38,754 nucleotides of DNA from Chloroflexota bacterium (GTDB lineage Bacteria > Chloroflexota > Anaerolineae > Anaerolineales > Villigracilaceae): NCBI GenBank assembly GCA_013152325.1, contig JAADGN010000111.1:1-38754 (forward strand), read 5' to 3'. A program made the position numbers and the translations under genes. Below are positions 19,085 through 27,976 of this stretch, piece after piece; the first letter of the stretch is position 1; every line of letters starts with the position of its first letter. The notes below the pieces were generated by a model that saw only the letters and a program-made list of their open reading frames with translations, made no database searches and was not told where the DNA came from.

Positions 19085-19237
19085 GTAGTAACCTCGTGGA
19101 TAGTTTCTCTATTGATAGCACAAATGCCCCCCAAGAGTCAAGTTGGATTGTGCGCAAAAAGCCATTTGGGGGATTGCTCATGAAGATGGGCGGTGGTGTT
19201 GTCGGTTTTCACGGCTTTTATGGGCCCCAGGTTCGAC

Positions 19238-19266
19238 TTGCTTCTCTGTCCTTGCCGTGATACACT
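19238..19266 (+). promoter_or_regulatory. Promoter of the Y1-domain signalling gene, near-leaderless
   Basis: TTGCTT (19238-19243), 17-nt spacer, TACACT (19261-19266). The -10 ends ten bases before the ATG at 19277, so the leader would be only about four nt, and no SD is present. Confidence 0.5.
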
Positions 19267-19276
19267 TTTACTTGAG

Positions 19277-20920
19277 ATGACCGTTTCCTTGCTCGTGGTG
19301 ACTCCGCATCCCAGTTTTGGGGAATTAATCCGTCAGAGTCTGGAAGAGACCCAGTCTTACCGTGTTCATGTCGTAGATGACGCGGCGTCGGCGGTTTCCT
19401 GCCTGGTGGAATACAACTGCTCCTTGGCCTTCCTGGACATGGACTTGCAAAACGCGTCGATATCGAAGATCGGGCACCTATTGCGGCAGATCAACCCTGA
19501 ACTCGGTTTGGTCATCATCTCCGGAGACGGGACGCCTCCCGCCTTTGACGACATCCGTCCCTGGACGCTGCTCCGTAAGCCATTTTATCTCCCCGACCTG
19601 CTCAACATGCTGGGTGAAGCGCCTGCAAAAGAGGCGGCCTCGCTGGGCGACATGGACCTTGTTTATGATTCGCAGCCCGATGATGAGAAGCTGCCCTGGC
19701 TGAAAGACGTGACCAGGGCCGCGCAGCATCTCACCCGCCTGACGCTGGAATCATCTGCCCAGGCAGCATTGATTGTCCGCAACGGTGAATTGTGGGCCTA
19801 TGCCGGTCAACTCCCGCAGACTGCGGCGACGGAACTGGCAGGCGGCACGGCCCAATACAAGAAGGAAGGCGACCTGCTGCGTTTCATCCGCCTGGACGCG
19901 ACTCAGGCCGAGCACATGCTGTATGCCACGCGTCTGGCCGAAGGCGTGACCTTGGCGCTGGTCTTCGACGCGGAAACGCCCTTCAGCACCATCCGCAGTC
20001 AGGCCAACCATTTGGCCGAGTCTTTGTCGATCTCAAAGCCGGCAGCTGCCAGTCTTTCAGACGATGACGATACTGGCCCGGACGGGATTGACTTGCCGCC
20101 CATCGCGGAGATCCTGGCTGAAGTCCCCACGCCGGACCCGGGAGAGCAGGCTGGTGTGAAAGAGGCAAACCGGCGCGCAGACAGTCCACAAGCGGAAGAA
20201 CCGGACGCCGCGCAGCCGGTTCCAGTTGCTGAAACTCGCCCCTCCGCCCCGCTCTCGCAAACGTCGGTTTTCAGCCGGGAATCTTCGCCTGCCATTCCGC
20301 TCAAAAATCTTGTCGCGACAGAGCAGCCGGTCAATCTGGAGACCGAAGAAGCCGCGCACCGGGAACAAGCGGTCGGGGAACTGGACGCCACGCTTCCCTC
20401 GAAGGCTCGCAGACCGGCGACGCCCATCAGGAAGCCCAATCCCGGCGAACTGGACGAGACCCGTCCGCATTCGATCACCGAGGTGGCCGGCCGCGTCGTC
20501 CTCGAGCCGTCCTCGCCCGGACTGTACAACCTGACCTATGCCTGTTTGTTGGTGCCGCGTTTCAGCTCGCATTACCTGACCGGCGACCTGGCAGATCATC
20601 TCTCTGAATGGCTGCCGGAAATTTGTATTGCCTTCGGCTGGCGGCTGGAATTCCTGGCTGTTCGTCCGGAATATTTGCAATGGGTTGTGAACGTGCCGCC
20701 CGCCACATCTCCGGGATACCTGATGCGCATCATGCGCCAGCAGACTTCGGAGAAGATTTTCGACAATTTCCCTCGCCTGAAGAAAGAAAACCCATCTGGT
20801 GATTTCTGGGCGCCGGGGTACCTGATCATGGGAGGCGAACAGCCTCACCCGCCGAAACTGGTCAAGGACTACATTCAGCGGACGCGCAACCGGCAAGGGA
20901 TTTCCCGCCCGCGGCACTAA
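19277..20920 (+). CDS. Receiver-like/roadblock-like protein with a degenerate IS200-type (Y1) transposase domain
   Basis: A 547-aa protein in three parts. Residues 1-118 are a receiver fold with Asp54 (LAFLDMDL), Ser82 and Lys101 (LLRKPF) in place, but the acidic pair is replaced by TPHP, so phosphorylation is doubtful. Residues about 145-255 resemble Roadblock/LC7 (AQAALIVRNGELWAYAGQ...EGVTLALVFDAE). After a disordered Pro/Glu/Ala linker (about 262-405), residues 417-540 follow the IS200/IS605 TnpA pattern: LTGDLADHLSEWLPEI, PPATSPGYLMRIMRQQTS, IFDNFPRLKK, FWAPGYL and VKDYIQ. The HUH motif is Y466-L-Q468; the tyrosine at the catalytic position (Tyr532) is kept. No other transposon gene is nearby. 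It is likely a domesticated DNA-binding or scaffold domain. polA starts 59 nt downstream. Confidence 0.82.
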   Translation: MTVSLLVVTPHPSFGELIRQSLEETQSYRVHVVDDAASAVSCLVEYNCSLAFLDMDLQNASISKIGHLLRQINPELGLVIISGDGTPPAFDDIRPWTLLRKPFYLPDLLNMLGEAPAKEAASLGDMDLVYDSQPDDEKLPWLKDVTRAAQHLTRLTLESSAQAALIVRNGELWAYAGQLPQTAATELAGGTAQYKKEGDLLRFIRLDATQAEHMLYATRLAEGVTLALVFDAETPFSTIRSQANHLAESLSISKPAAASLSDDDDTGPDGIDLPPIAEILAEVPTPDPGEQAGVKEANRRADSPQAEEPDAAQPVPVAETRPSAPLSQTSVFSRESSPAIPLKNLVATEQPVNLETEEAAHREQAVGELDATLPSKARRPATPIRKPNPGELDETRPHSITEVAGRVVLEPSSPGLYNLTYACLLVPRFSSHYLTGDLADHLSEWLPEICIAFGWRLEFLAVRPEYLQWVVNVPPATSPGYLMRIMRQQTSEKIFDNFPRLKKENPSGDFWAPGYLIMGGEQPHPPKLVKDYIQRTRNRQGISRPRH

Positions 20921-20979
20921 ACAACACCTGCCTTGTGGGCGCTCAGGGTTCTTTCAAGGCTGTACTTATCGACGATTTT

Positions 20980-23754
20980 ATGCCGCCCACTCTATATCTT
21001 ATTGATGGCCATGCTTTGGCCTACCGTGCATATTATGCCTTGAGCGTCTCTGCTCCGGAGCGCTGGCAAACATCCACCGGGGAGCCGACTGCGGGGGTCT
21101 ATGGCTTCGCCAGCGTCCTGATGCGCATCCTGGAACGCGAAAGGCCCGATTACCTGGCCGTGGCATTCGACACGGGCAAAACGTTCCGTCACGAGATCTT
21201 CCCCGAATACAAAGCTACACGCGCAAAAATGCCCGACGACCTGCGTCCGCAGATCGAGCGTATCCGTCAATTGGTGGATACCTTCAACCTGCCGCGCCTT
21301 GAGATGGAGGGCTACGAGGCTGACGATGTGCTTGGTAGCATCGCCCGTCAAGCCGCCGAGCAGGGCCTGGGCGTCAAGATCATCACCGGCGACCGCGACT
21401 TGCTGCAACTGGTGGACGAGCGTATCATCGTCAACTTGCCGGGCCGTTCGATAAGTGACGCCAGGGACTATTACCCGGAAGACGTCGAGAAAAAAATGGG
21501 CATCCGCCCCGATCAGGTGGTGGACTTCAAAGCCCTGATGGGCGACAAATCGGACAACATCCCCGGAGTGCGCGGCGTGGGCGAGAAGACCGCGCAAAAA
21601 CTGCTCCATGAATACGGGACCCTGGACGAAATTTACGCCCACCTGGCCGACGTTCCGGCTCGCTTCCGAACCAAACTGGAATCCGACAAGGACATGGCCT
21701 ACCTGAGCCGCAACCTGGCCGCCATCCGCACCGACTTGCCCGTCACGCTCGATCTTGAGCAGGCCCGCGCCGACCAGTTTGACCCGGCGGCGGTGATGAC
21801 GTTCTTTCGTGAAATGGAATTCCACTCGCTGTTGAACCGCCTCGCAAAACTGTCGCAGTCGACCCCCGCGGAAGATCAGCAGCTTTCGCTTTTTGGGGAC
21901 AGCGCGGGCGTCATCCAGACGCCGCGGCCGGCTGTGTCCATTCAGGTGCACGTCGTGGACACGTCCGAATCGTTGGCCGCTTTGGCGGATGAACTCAAAA
22001 GCGCGCAGATGATCGCTTTTGATACGGAGACCACCTCCACGGATGAGATGCGGGCTGAACTGGTCGGCATTTCGCTGGCTGTGCGTGAGGGCGAAGGATT
22101 CTACATCCCGGTCGGTCATCACGACGGGATGCAGTTGCCGCTCGAAGATGTGCTGAATGCCTTGCGCGCCCCGTTGACCGATCCAAGAATCCGGAAGATC
22201 GGCCACAACCTGAAATACGACTATATTATGCTCGACCGTTACGGGCTGCGTGTTACGCCGTTGGTTTTCGACACCATGATCGCCGAGTGGCTGGTCAACC
22301 CGGCCTCGCGCAATCTGGGACTCAAGAATTTGGCTTTCGTTCGCTTGGGCGAGCAGATGACCCCCATCGAGGAGTTGATTGGCAAGGGCAAGAACCAGCG
22401 CAGCATGGCCGAGGTGACGATAGAAACCGCCGCGCCTTACGCCGCGTTGGACGCCGAAGTTTGCCTGCGGCTCCATCCGCTTTTGCAGGCGGACCTGGAG
22501 CGCGTCCAGGCGACCAGGTTGTTGGACGAGATCGAGATGCCGTTGGTGATCGTCTTGGCCGGGATGGAAGAGGCCGGTATCTTGCTCGATCTGCCCTTCT
22601 TCCAGGAGATGTCTGTTGAGCTGCAAACCCGCCTGACCGAAATCGAGAAACAGGTCTACCAGTTGGTTGGCAAGACGTTCAACATCAACTCGACGCAGCA
22701 GCTTTCGACCGTTCTGTTCACCCATTTGGGGCTGGAGCCGCCCGACCGCACCCGCAAGACCAGCAGCGGACATTACTCCACCTCGGCGGCTGTGCTGGAG
22801 GGGATGCGCGGCCAACACCCGGTCGTGGACTTGGTGCTGGAGCAACGCGAGCTTTCGAAGCTGAAATCAACGTATGTGGATGCCCTGCCCGCGGCGGTCA
22901 ACCCGGCGACCGGACGCGTGCACACCTCCTTCAACCAGACCGGTTCGGTCACCGGACGATTGGCTTCGTCCAGCCCGAATCTGCAAAATATCCCCATCCG
23001 GTCCGAGTTGGGGCGACGCGTGCGCAAAGGCTTTGTCGCCGCGGAAGGGAATGTGCTGCTCTCGGTGGACTACTCGCAGATCGAGCTGCGCATCGTGGCG
23101 CATATGGCCGGGGATGAAGCCATGCTGGATGCGTTCCGTTCGGGACAGGATATCCACGCCACGACCGCGGCGGCTATATACGGCGTCCCGCTCGACGCGG
23201 TGACGAAGCAGATGCGGCGTCATGCCAAGGCGGTCAACTTTGGACTGATCTATGGCATGTCCGCGTTTGGGCTGACGCGTTCCACCGAGCTGACGCTGGC
23301 CGAGGCGGAGGATTTCGTCGCCGCGTATTTCCAAAAATTCCCCGGCGTCAAACGTTATCTGGACGAGATGCGCAAACTTGCCGCGGAGCAGGGCTACGTT
23401 GAGACGCTGCTGGGACGCCGCCGTTATTTCCCGGCGCTGAAAGGCCGCCTGAACCACAACCGCCGTGACCGTGAAGAGCGCGAGGCCATCAACGCGCCCA
23501 TTCAGGGCACGGCCGCGGACATCATGAAAATTGCCATGCTGCGCGTCTCGAGTACCCTGCGGGAAGCGGGACTGCATGGTAAGATGTTACTTCAGGTACA
23601 TGACGAAGTTGTCATCGAGTGTCCGCGTCTTGAGTTGGACGAAACGATCCGCTTGGTTCGACAGGCAATGGAATCAGCCTATTCATTGAATATCCCGTTG
23701 TCCACGGAAGCCCGTTGGGGGCTGAACTGGGGCGAGATGCAGGTTGTTTCGTAA
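20980..23754 (+). CDS. polA: DNA polymerase I
   Basis: A 924-aa enzyme with all three activities. The 5'-3' exonuclease domain runs from LYLIDGHALAYRAYYAL, through GDRDLLQLVDE and LMGDKSDNIPGVRGVGEKTAQKLL. The 3'-5' proofreading domain looks active: IAFDTETTS, KIGHNLKYD and YAALDAEVCLRL. The polymerase domain has SVDYSQIELRIVAH (motif A), RRHAKAVNFGLIYGMSAFGL (motif B) and LLQVHDEVVIECP (motif C). ATG 20980 was chosen because the family starts at the TLYLIDGH segment; the region before it lacks homology. No SD is seen. The TPR gene follows after 20 nt. Confidence 0.96.
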   Translation: MPPTLYLIDGHALAYRAYYALSVSAPERWQTSTGEPTAGVYGFASVLMRILERERPDYLAVAFDTGKTFRHEIFPEYKATRAKMPDDLRPQIERIRQLVDTFNLPRLEMEGYEADDVLGSIARQAAEQGLGVKIITGDRDLLQLVDERIIVNLPGRSISDARDYYPEDVEKKMGIRPDQVVDFKALMGDKSDNIPGVRGVGEKTAQKLLHEYGTLDEIYAHLADVPARFRTKLESDKDMAYLSRNLAAIRTDLPVTLDLEQARADQFDPAAVMTFFREMEFHSLLNRLAKLSQSTPAEDQQLSLFGDSAGVIQTPRPAVSIQVHVVDTSESLAALADELKSAQMIAFDTETTSTDEMRAELVGISLAVREGEGFYIPVGHHDGMQLPLEDVLNALRAPLTDPRIRKIGHNLKYDYIMLDRYGLRVTPLVFDTMIAEWLVNPASRNLGLKNLAFVRLGEQMTPIEELIGKGKNQRSMAEVTIETAAPYAALDAEVCLRLHPLLQADLERVQATRLLDEIEMPLVIVLAGMEEAGILLDLPFFQEMSVELQTRLTEIEKQVYQLVGKTFNINSTQQLSTVLFTHLGLEPPDRTRKTSSGHYSTSAAVLEGMRGQHPVVDLVLEQRELSKLKSTYVDALPAAVNPATGRVHTSFNQTGSVTGRLASSSPNLQNIPIRSELGRRVRKGFVAAEGNVLLSVDYSQIELRIVAHMAGDEAMLDAFRSGQDIHATTAAAIYGVPLDAVTKQMRRHAKAVNFGLIYGMSAFGLTRSTELTLAEAEDFVAAYFQKFPGVKRYLDEMRKLAAEQGYVETLLGRRRYFPALKGRLNHNRRDREEREAINAPIQGTAADIMKIAMLRVSSTLREAGLHGKMLLQVHDEVVIECPRLELDETIRLVRQAMESAYSLNIPLSTEARWGLNWGEMQVVS

Positions 23755-23774
23755 ATATCCCGCGAGTATAAATA

Positions 23775-26090
23775 ATGACTGGACGAGAAGACGTTTTCCA
23801 AAAAGCGATGAATGACGGCCATTCGGCGGCCTGGGACCAAAAGTGGGACAAAGCGGCTGCTTCTTATCGCGCCGCGCTGGAGGAAATCCCCGACAATCCC
23901 AAGGCGTTGAGCAGTTTGGGGCTGGCGCTGTATCAGTTGCAGCAGTTCAAGGAAGCCTTGCAGATCTACCGCCGCGTGGCCCAGGTCTCGCCAGACGACC
24001 CGATCCCCCAAGAAAAGATCGCACAGTTGAGCGAACGTTTGGGGAATCTGAAAGATGCGGTTGCCGCGGCGATGAAGGCCGCCAATCTGTATCTCAACCA
24101 GCGGGTGATAGACAAGGCCATCGAGAACTGGGCGCGCGTTACCCAATTGAATCCCGAACACGTGATGGCGCACTCCCGGCTGGCGCTGGCGCATGAACGG
24201 CTCGGCCATCCCCAGCAGGCGGTGACCGAATATCTGGCTGTTGCCAGCCTGGTGCAGCGTTCGGGCAACCTGGAAAAGACCGCCGAGTTGGTGGAAAGGG
24301 CGTTGAAAGTAAAGCCGGACAGCCAGGAAGCCCTCCAGGCGCAGGCCTTGTTGAGGGCCGGACAGTTGCTGCCCAAGCCGGTCCGCCCCAAAGGCGGGAC
24401 GGGACCGATCCGCATGGCGCAGGTCAAGCAGTTGAACGCGCCGGAGGAACGCGCCGAAAGCGGTTTGGATCCGATCGACGAGGCTCGCCAGAAGGCGTTG
24501 ACGATCCTGGCGGAAATCCTGTTCGAGTATTCGGATGAGAGCAACGATACGCCGGCCCGCCGGGGTTTGCAGGCCATCATGCACGGGACGGGACAATTGT
24601 CCCTGCAGAAGATCGAGCAGACGAAAATCGTCATGCATCTGGGGCAGGCCATCGACGCCCAAACCAAGAACCAGGATGCCCAGGCAGCCGACGAACTGGA
24701 ACGCGCCCTGGAGGCCGGCTTCAGCCATCCGGCGCTGTACTTTAATTTGGGCTTGCTGCGCTCCAGGGGGGACCGGCTGGAAAGCGCCATGCGCCATTTG
24801 CAGCATGCGGTCAAGCACGAGGATTTTGGGCTTGCCACGCGCCTGTTGATGGGGCAGAATTTGCGCCGTTTGGGGCGGCTTTCTGAAGCTGCGGTGGAAT
24901 ATCTCGAGGCGCTCAAACTGGCCGATTCGACGCTCGTGCCGTCTGAACAGGCCGATGCCCTGCGCCAGTTGTATGAGCCGCTGGTCGAGGCGCAATTGCA
25001 GCAAACGGACGACAATGCGCATATCCGCCTGTGCGACAACGTCAGCGACCTGTTGATGCGTTCCGACTGGCGCGAGCATCTCCGCGATGCGCGTCAGCAA
25101 TTGCCCAAGTCGGATGGCGAACTGCCGCTGCCCTTGGCGGAGATTCTGATCCAGGCGCAGAGCAGTCAGGTGTTGGGAGCCATCAACCGCGTCCACGAGT
25201 TGGCCCGCTCAGGCCACATGCGTTCCGCGATGGACGAGGCTTTCCAGGCGCTCAACTACGCGCCGACCTACCTGCCTTTGCACTCCTTGATTGGCGACCT
25301 GTTGATCCAGGATGGGCGCACCCAGGACGCCATTGCGAAATTCGGCGTTGTAGCGCAAGCTTACAGTGTGCGCGGCGAGGCGAACCAGGCGACGAATTTG
25401 CTGCGCAAGGTTATCCAGCTTGCCCCCATGGACCTGGCGGCCCGTACGCGTTTGATCGATCAATTGACGGCGCGCGGTCAGGTGGACGACGCGATCAATG
25501 AATATCTCGATTTGGCGGATATATATTATCGTCTGGCCGAACTGGATATGGCCCGCAAAACCTACACCACCGCTTTGCGTCTGGCGCAGCAAAGCAATGC
25601 GGACCGCTCGTGGAACGTGCATATCTTGCAGCGCATGGCTGATATCGACATGCAGCGGCTCGATTGGCGGCGGGCGGTGCGCGTCTTCGAACAGATCCGC
25701 ACGCTGCGCCCCGACGACGACGGCGTGCGTAAAAGCCTGATCGATCTGAACCTGCGCATGGGTCAACAGCCCCAGGCTCTGGCTGAACTGGAAGGATATC
25801 TTACTTACCTGGAGGGCAACCGGCGTTCGGAAGACGCCATCATCTTCCTGGAAGACCTGCTCAAAGATCACGGCGACCAGGTCGAATTGCGGCGCGCTTT
25901 GGCGGAACAATATCGCCGCGCTGGCAAAACGGAAGAGGCGATCGCCCAGTTGGACACTGTTGGCGAGCTTTTGCTGGAAGCAGGCAATCGCGAAGGCGCG
26001 GTCGAAGCGATCACCATGATCCTGTCGATGAACCCGCCCAATGCGGATGATTACCGCAAGCTGCTGGCAAAAATCCAGACTGACGGATAA
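23775..26090 (+). CDS. TPR-repeat protein
   Basis: A 771-aa soluble protein made mostly of tetratricopeptide repeats. Clear units appear at about 16-85 (AWDQKWDKAAASYRAALEEIPDNPKAL), 125-215, 270-390 and 460-760, for example ARKTYTTALRLAQQ, DWRRAVRVFEQIRTLRPDDDGV and EAIAQLDTVGELLLEAGNREGAVEAI. There is no signal peptide, membrane helix or catalytic motif. It likely scaffolds a complex in the cytoplasm. It follows polA by 20 nt and probably shares its transcript. No function is assigned. Confidence 0.87.
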   Translation: MTGREDVFQKAMNDGHSAAWDQKWDKAAASYRAALEEIPDNPKALSSLGLALYQLQQFKEALQIYRRVAQVSPDDPIPQEKIAQLSERLGNLKDAVAAAMKAANLYLNQRVIDKAIENWARVTQLNPEHVMAHSRLALAHERLGHPQQAVTEYLAVASLVQRSGNLEKTAELVERALKVKPDSQEALQAQALLRAGQLLPKPVRPKGGTGPIRMAQVKQLNAPEERAESGLDPIDEARQKALTILAEILFEYSDESNDTPARRGLQAIMHGTGQLSLQKIEQTKIVMHLGQAIDAQTKNQDAQAADELERALEAGFSHPALYFNLGLLRSRGDRLESAMRHLQHAVKHEDFGLATRLLMGQNLRRLGRLSEAAVEYLEALKLADSTLVPSEQADALRQLYEPLVEAQLQQTDDNAHIRLCDNVSDLLMRSDWREHLRDARQQLPKSDGELPLPLAEILIQAQSSQVLGAINRVHELARSGHMRSAMDEAFQALNYAPTYLPLHSLIGDLLIQDGRTQDAIAKFGVVAQAYSVRGEANQATNLLRKVIQLAPMDLAARTRLIDQLTARGQVDDAINEYLDLADIYYRLAELDMARKTYTTALRLAQQSNADRSWNVHILQRMADIDMQRLDWRRAVRVFEQIRTLRPDDDGVRKSLIDLNLRMGQQPQALAELEGYLTYLEGNRRSEDAIIFLEDLLKDHGDQVELRRALAEQYRRAGKTEEAIAQLDTVGELLLEAGNREGAVEAITMILSMNPPNADDYRKLLAKIQTDG

Positions 26091-26101
26091 GCCCGAAAAT
26101 G

Positions 26102-26133
26102 AAAATCCCCTGCGCCAGGCAGGGAATTTTTTT
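26102..26133. terminator. Terminator between the TPR gene and tRNA-Lys
   Basis: AAAATCCCCTGC (26102-26113) pairs with GCAGGGAATTTT (26119-26130), with one mismatch, followed by TTT on the plus strand. It can also end the minus-strand tRNA transcript (GGGGATTTTC). Confidence 0.85.
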
Positions 26134-26138
26134 GTCTG

Positions 26139-26212
26139 TGACCGACCGGGGACTTGAACCCCGAACCCACTGATTAAGAGTCAGTTGCTCTGCCAAATTG
26201 AGCTAGTCGGCC
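26139..26212 (-). tRNA. tRNA-Lys (anticodon CUU)
   Basis: 74 nt on the minus strand. The acceptor GGCCGAC pairs with GTCGGTC (one G-U), with discriminator A and no encoded CCA. The D arm is GCTC...GAGC, and the anticodon stem ACTGA/TCAGT holds the loop CTCTTAA, giving anticodon CUU for lysine codon AAG. The T arm carries GGTTCAAGTCC. It has its own promoter and terminator. Confidence 0.96.
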
Positions 26213-26222
26213 TTGCGGCGGT

Positions 26223-26250
26223 ATTATACCGCAAAGGGGTTGCCTGTCAA
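26223..26250 (-). promoter_or_regulatory. Consensus promoter of tRNA-Lys
   Basis: On the minus strand TTGACA (26245-26250) and TATAAT (26223-26228) are both perfect, with 16 nt between. Transcription would start four to six bases before the mature tRNA end at 26212. Confidence 0.85.
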
Positions 26251-26260
26251 TAAAAAAGAG

Positions 26261-26289
26261 TTGCCCTGCGCTGGCATCCGCTGTATACT
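26261..26289 (+). promoter_or_regulatory. Promoter of the SH3 lipoprotein gene
   Basis: TTGCCC (26261-26266), 17-nt spacer, TATACT (26284-26289). It would give a 5' leader of about 165 nt to the ATG at 26459; no conserved leader structure was recognised there. Confidence 0.6.
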
Positions 26290-26458
26290 ATCTTACCTGT
26301 GCTTTGACGGCGCGCCGTGACGGACGATATTGCACAAATCGCTCGCTCCGGAAATTGGGGCCTCGCGCTTGACGGAGACGTTTCCGGCAATACGATTGTC
26401 CATGCGCAGGCGGGAGTTTCCTGGCTCGCCGGTTTTCCGTGACCACAAAGGATGAATT

Positions 26459-27427
26459 ATGGGAATTAAGACTTTTTTGATGCTTGCCGTGCTGTTGACG
26501 ATGACTGTGTTGAGCGGTTGTACGCTTCCCCAACCTGGTACGCCGCTCGCGACCTCGACCCCTCTCGTGCTCCCGCCCAGCCTGACGCCTCCTCCGCCCT
26601 CGCCGACGCCCGTTATCCCTGTTGCCACCCAGGCATCTGCCCAGCCAACGGCGCCATCCCCGGCCCCCGCGCTGCCAACTGCGGGGAGCGTGTCGGGGAT
26701 ATCCGCTGTCATTTTGCTCCCGCCCGGCGGGGTGTTGAATGTCCGCTCAGGGCCGGGAGTGAGCAATCCGGTTGTAGGGACGTTCCCTGCCGCGGCCACG
26801 AACGTCATGCGGACGGGGGCTGCCTCGAAGGCCGGCGGCGCCTTGTGGGTGGAAGTACAGCGTCCGGGCGGCGGCGGGACGGGCTGGGTCAACGCCAAGT
26901 ACCTGACGGAGTACGTCCCCTCGTCCACATTCTGTGCGGATTCGCAAGTCCAGACCTTGCTTGGAGATTTGAAGACCGCGCTGATGACCTCCAACGGCAA
27001 CCTGCTGGCCTCGCTGGTCAGCCCGGCGCACGGCCTGGACTTGCGCTACTTCCGCTATGGGACTTTGGCCAACTACACGTCCGAAGAAGCGGCCTGGGTT
27101 TTCCAGAGCACCTACGTGGTGAACTGGGGGCCTGAGCCGGGCAGCGGCATCGAGAAAACAGGCACGTTCAGCCAGGTGCCCTTACCGGTGCTGCTGGAGG
27201 TCTTTACCTCCAGTTACGAACTGCATTGCAATGATGCCGGGGTTGCATCCGCTTTCTCGCAGGACCCCTGGCCTGTGGAATATGCCAATGTCAATTTCTA
27301 TGACGTGTACAAACCCGGCACGGATGCCTACGGCGGCCTGGACTGGCGTTCTTGGCTGGTTGGGGTGGAATACGTCCAGGGGAAGCCGTATTTGTTTGCG
27401 CTGATCCATTTCGAGTGGGAGCCGTAA
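26459..27427 (+). CDS. Lipoprotein with SH3-like domain
   Basis: A 322-aa exported lipoprotein. The signal peptide ends in the lipobox LSGC with Cys21. A Pro/Thr-rich linker (about 22-78) leads to an SH3-type domain (about 82-150: GVLNVRSGPGVSNPVVGTFPAAA...WVEVQ...GTGWVNAKYL). The C-terminal 170 residues contain three further cysteines at most and no family I recognise; their pattern SPAHGLDLRYFRYGTL and DWRSWLVGVEYVQGKPYLFALIHFEW is typical of a beta-rich lipoprotein domain. It is likely attached to the outer face of the membrane. A strong terminator follows it. Confidence 0.8.
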   Translation: MGIKTFLMLAVLLTMTVLSGCTLPQPGTPLATSTPLVLPPSLTPPPPSPTPVIPVATQASAQPTAPSPAPALPTAGSVSGISAVILLPPGGVLNVRSGPGVSNPVVGTFPAAATNVMRTGAASKAGGALWVEVQRPGGGGTGWVNAKYLTEYVPSSTFCADSQVQTLLGDLKTALMTSNGNLLASLVSPAHGLDLRYFRYGTLANYTSEEAAWVFQSTYVVNWGPEPGSGIEKTGTFSQVPLPVLLEVFTSSYELHCNDAGVASAFSQDPWPVEYANVNFYDVYKPGTDAYGGLDWRSWLVGVEYVQGKPYLFALIHFEWEP

Positions 27428-27437
27428 CTTGGGAAAT

Positions 27438-27472
27438 AACCTCCCGCAGGTTTCAAACCTGCGGGAGGTTTT
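27438..27472 (+). terminator. Terminator after the SH3 lipoprotein
   Basis: AACCTCCCGCAGGTTT (27438-27453) and its perfect complement (27455-27470) leave a one-base loop and are followed by TTTTG. Confidence 0.85.
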
Positions 27473-27486
27473 GTATTTAAGGGGGG

Positions 27487-27514
27487 TTGACAATTTGTGT
27501 TGTTGCCATATACT
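27487..27514 (+). promoter_or_regulatory. Promoter of the fur-cbiMQO operon
   Basis: A perfect TTGACA (27487-27492) and TATACT (27509-27514) are spaced by 16 nt. The start site falls inside the palindrome at 27513-27526. Confidence 0.8.
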
Positions 27515-27526
27515 TGCAATTGCAAG
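27513..27526. promoter_or_regulatory. Putative operator CTTGCAATTGCAAG of the Fur-family regulator
   Basis: A perfect 14-bp palindrome overlapping the end of the -10 and the start site. Fur-type repressors bind AT-rich palindromes at such places, and the regulator encoded just downstream is the obvious candidate for autoregulation. TGCAA/TTGCA half sites resemble the reported Nur (nickel) box, which agrees with the cobalt/nickel transporter in the operon. GCAAGAAGTCGCAAT (27522-27536) recurs inverted at 33248-33262. Confidence 0.6.
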
Positions 27527-27546
27527 AAGTCGCAATAAGGAATTTT

Positions 27547-27975
27547 ATGAATAGCATTGATTCTCTCAGCACGATGCTGCGCAAGCAGGGCTTTCGCATG
27601 ACGCCCCAGCGATTGGCCATTCTCAAGGTTTTGTCCGATGCCGGGCGTCACCTTTCGCCCTCCGACGTGTACGCCAGCGCCAGCAAAAATATCCCTGGTC
27701 TGACCGAAGCGACGGTCTATCGCACGCTGGAGTTCCTGGCGCGGCAAGACGTGGTTTTGGCCGCGCATATTGGTAATGGCAAGATGGTCTACGAGATGGC
27801 TGAATGCGACCACCATCATCTGATCTGCCGCGCCTGCGGCAACACGTTGCAAATTGATCATGCGCTTTTGCAGAAACTCTATCAGCAATTGGAAGGGGCC
27901 AGTGGCTATCGTCTCACGACCAGCCACCTGACATTCTTCGGCCTGTGCCCCGATTGTAAAGAAGGAGGAAAATAA
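27547..27975 (+). CDS. Fur-family metal-responsive regulator
   Basis: A 142-aa repressor of the Fur/Zur/Nur family. The winged helix (about 8-82) includes RMTPQRLAILKVLSDAG and LTEATVYRTLEFLARQ. The metal site region carries ECDHHHLICRACG (residues 86-98), and structural zinc pairs are Cys94/Cys97 and Cys134/Cys137. The ATG at 27547 has AAGGA a few bases upstream, and the stop lies one base before the cbiM ATG. Position before cbiMQO favours a nickel or cobalt sensor over iron or zinc, but the metal cannot be set from sequence alone. Confidence 0.88.
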   Translation: MNSIDSLSTMLRKQGFRMTPQRLAILKVLSDAGRHLSPSDVYASASKNIPGLTEATVYRTLEFLARQDVVLAAHIGNGKMVYEMAECDHHHLICRACGNTLQIDHALLQKLYQQLEGASGYRLTTSHLTFFGLCPDCKEGGK

Positions 27976-27976
27976 G

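Noticed and set aside
20525-20920. An active IS200-family insertion sequence
   Set aside because: The domain is in frame with the receiver part, lacks the HUH histidines, and no IS ends, tnpB or target duplication is seen.
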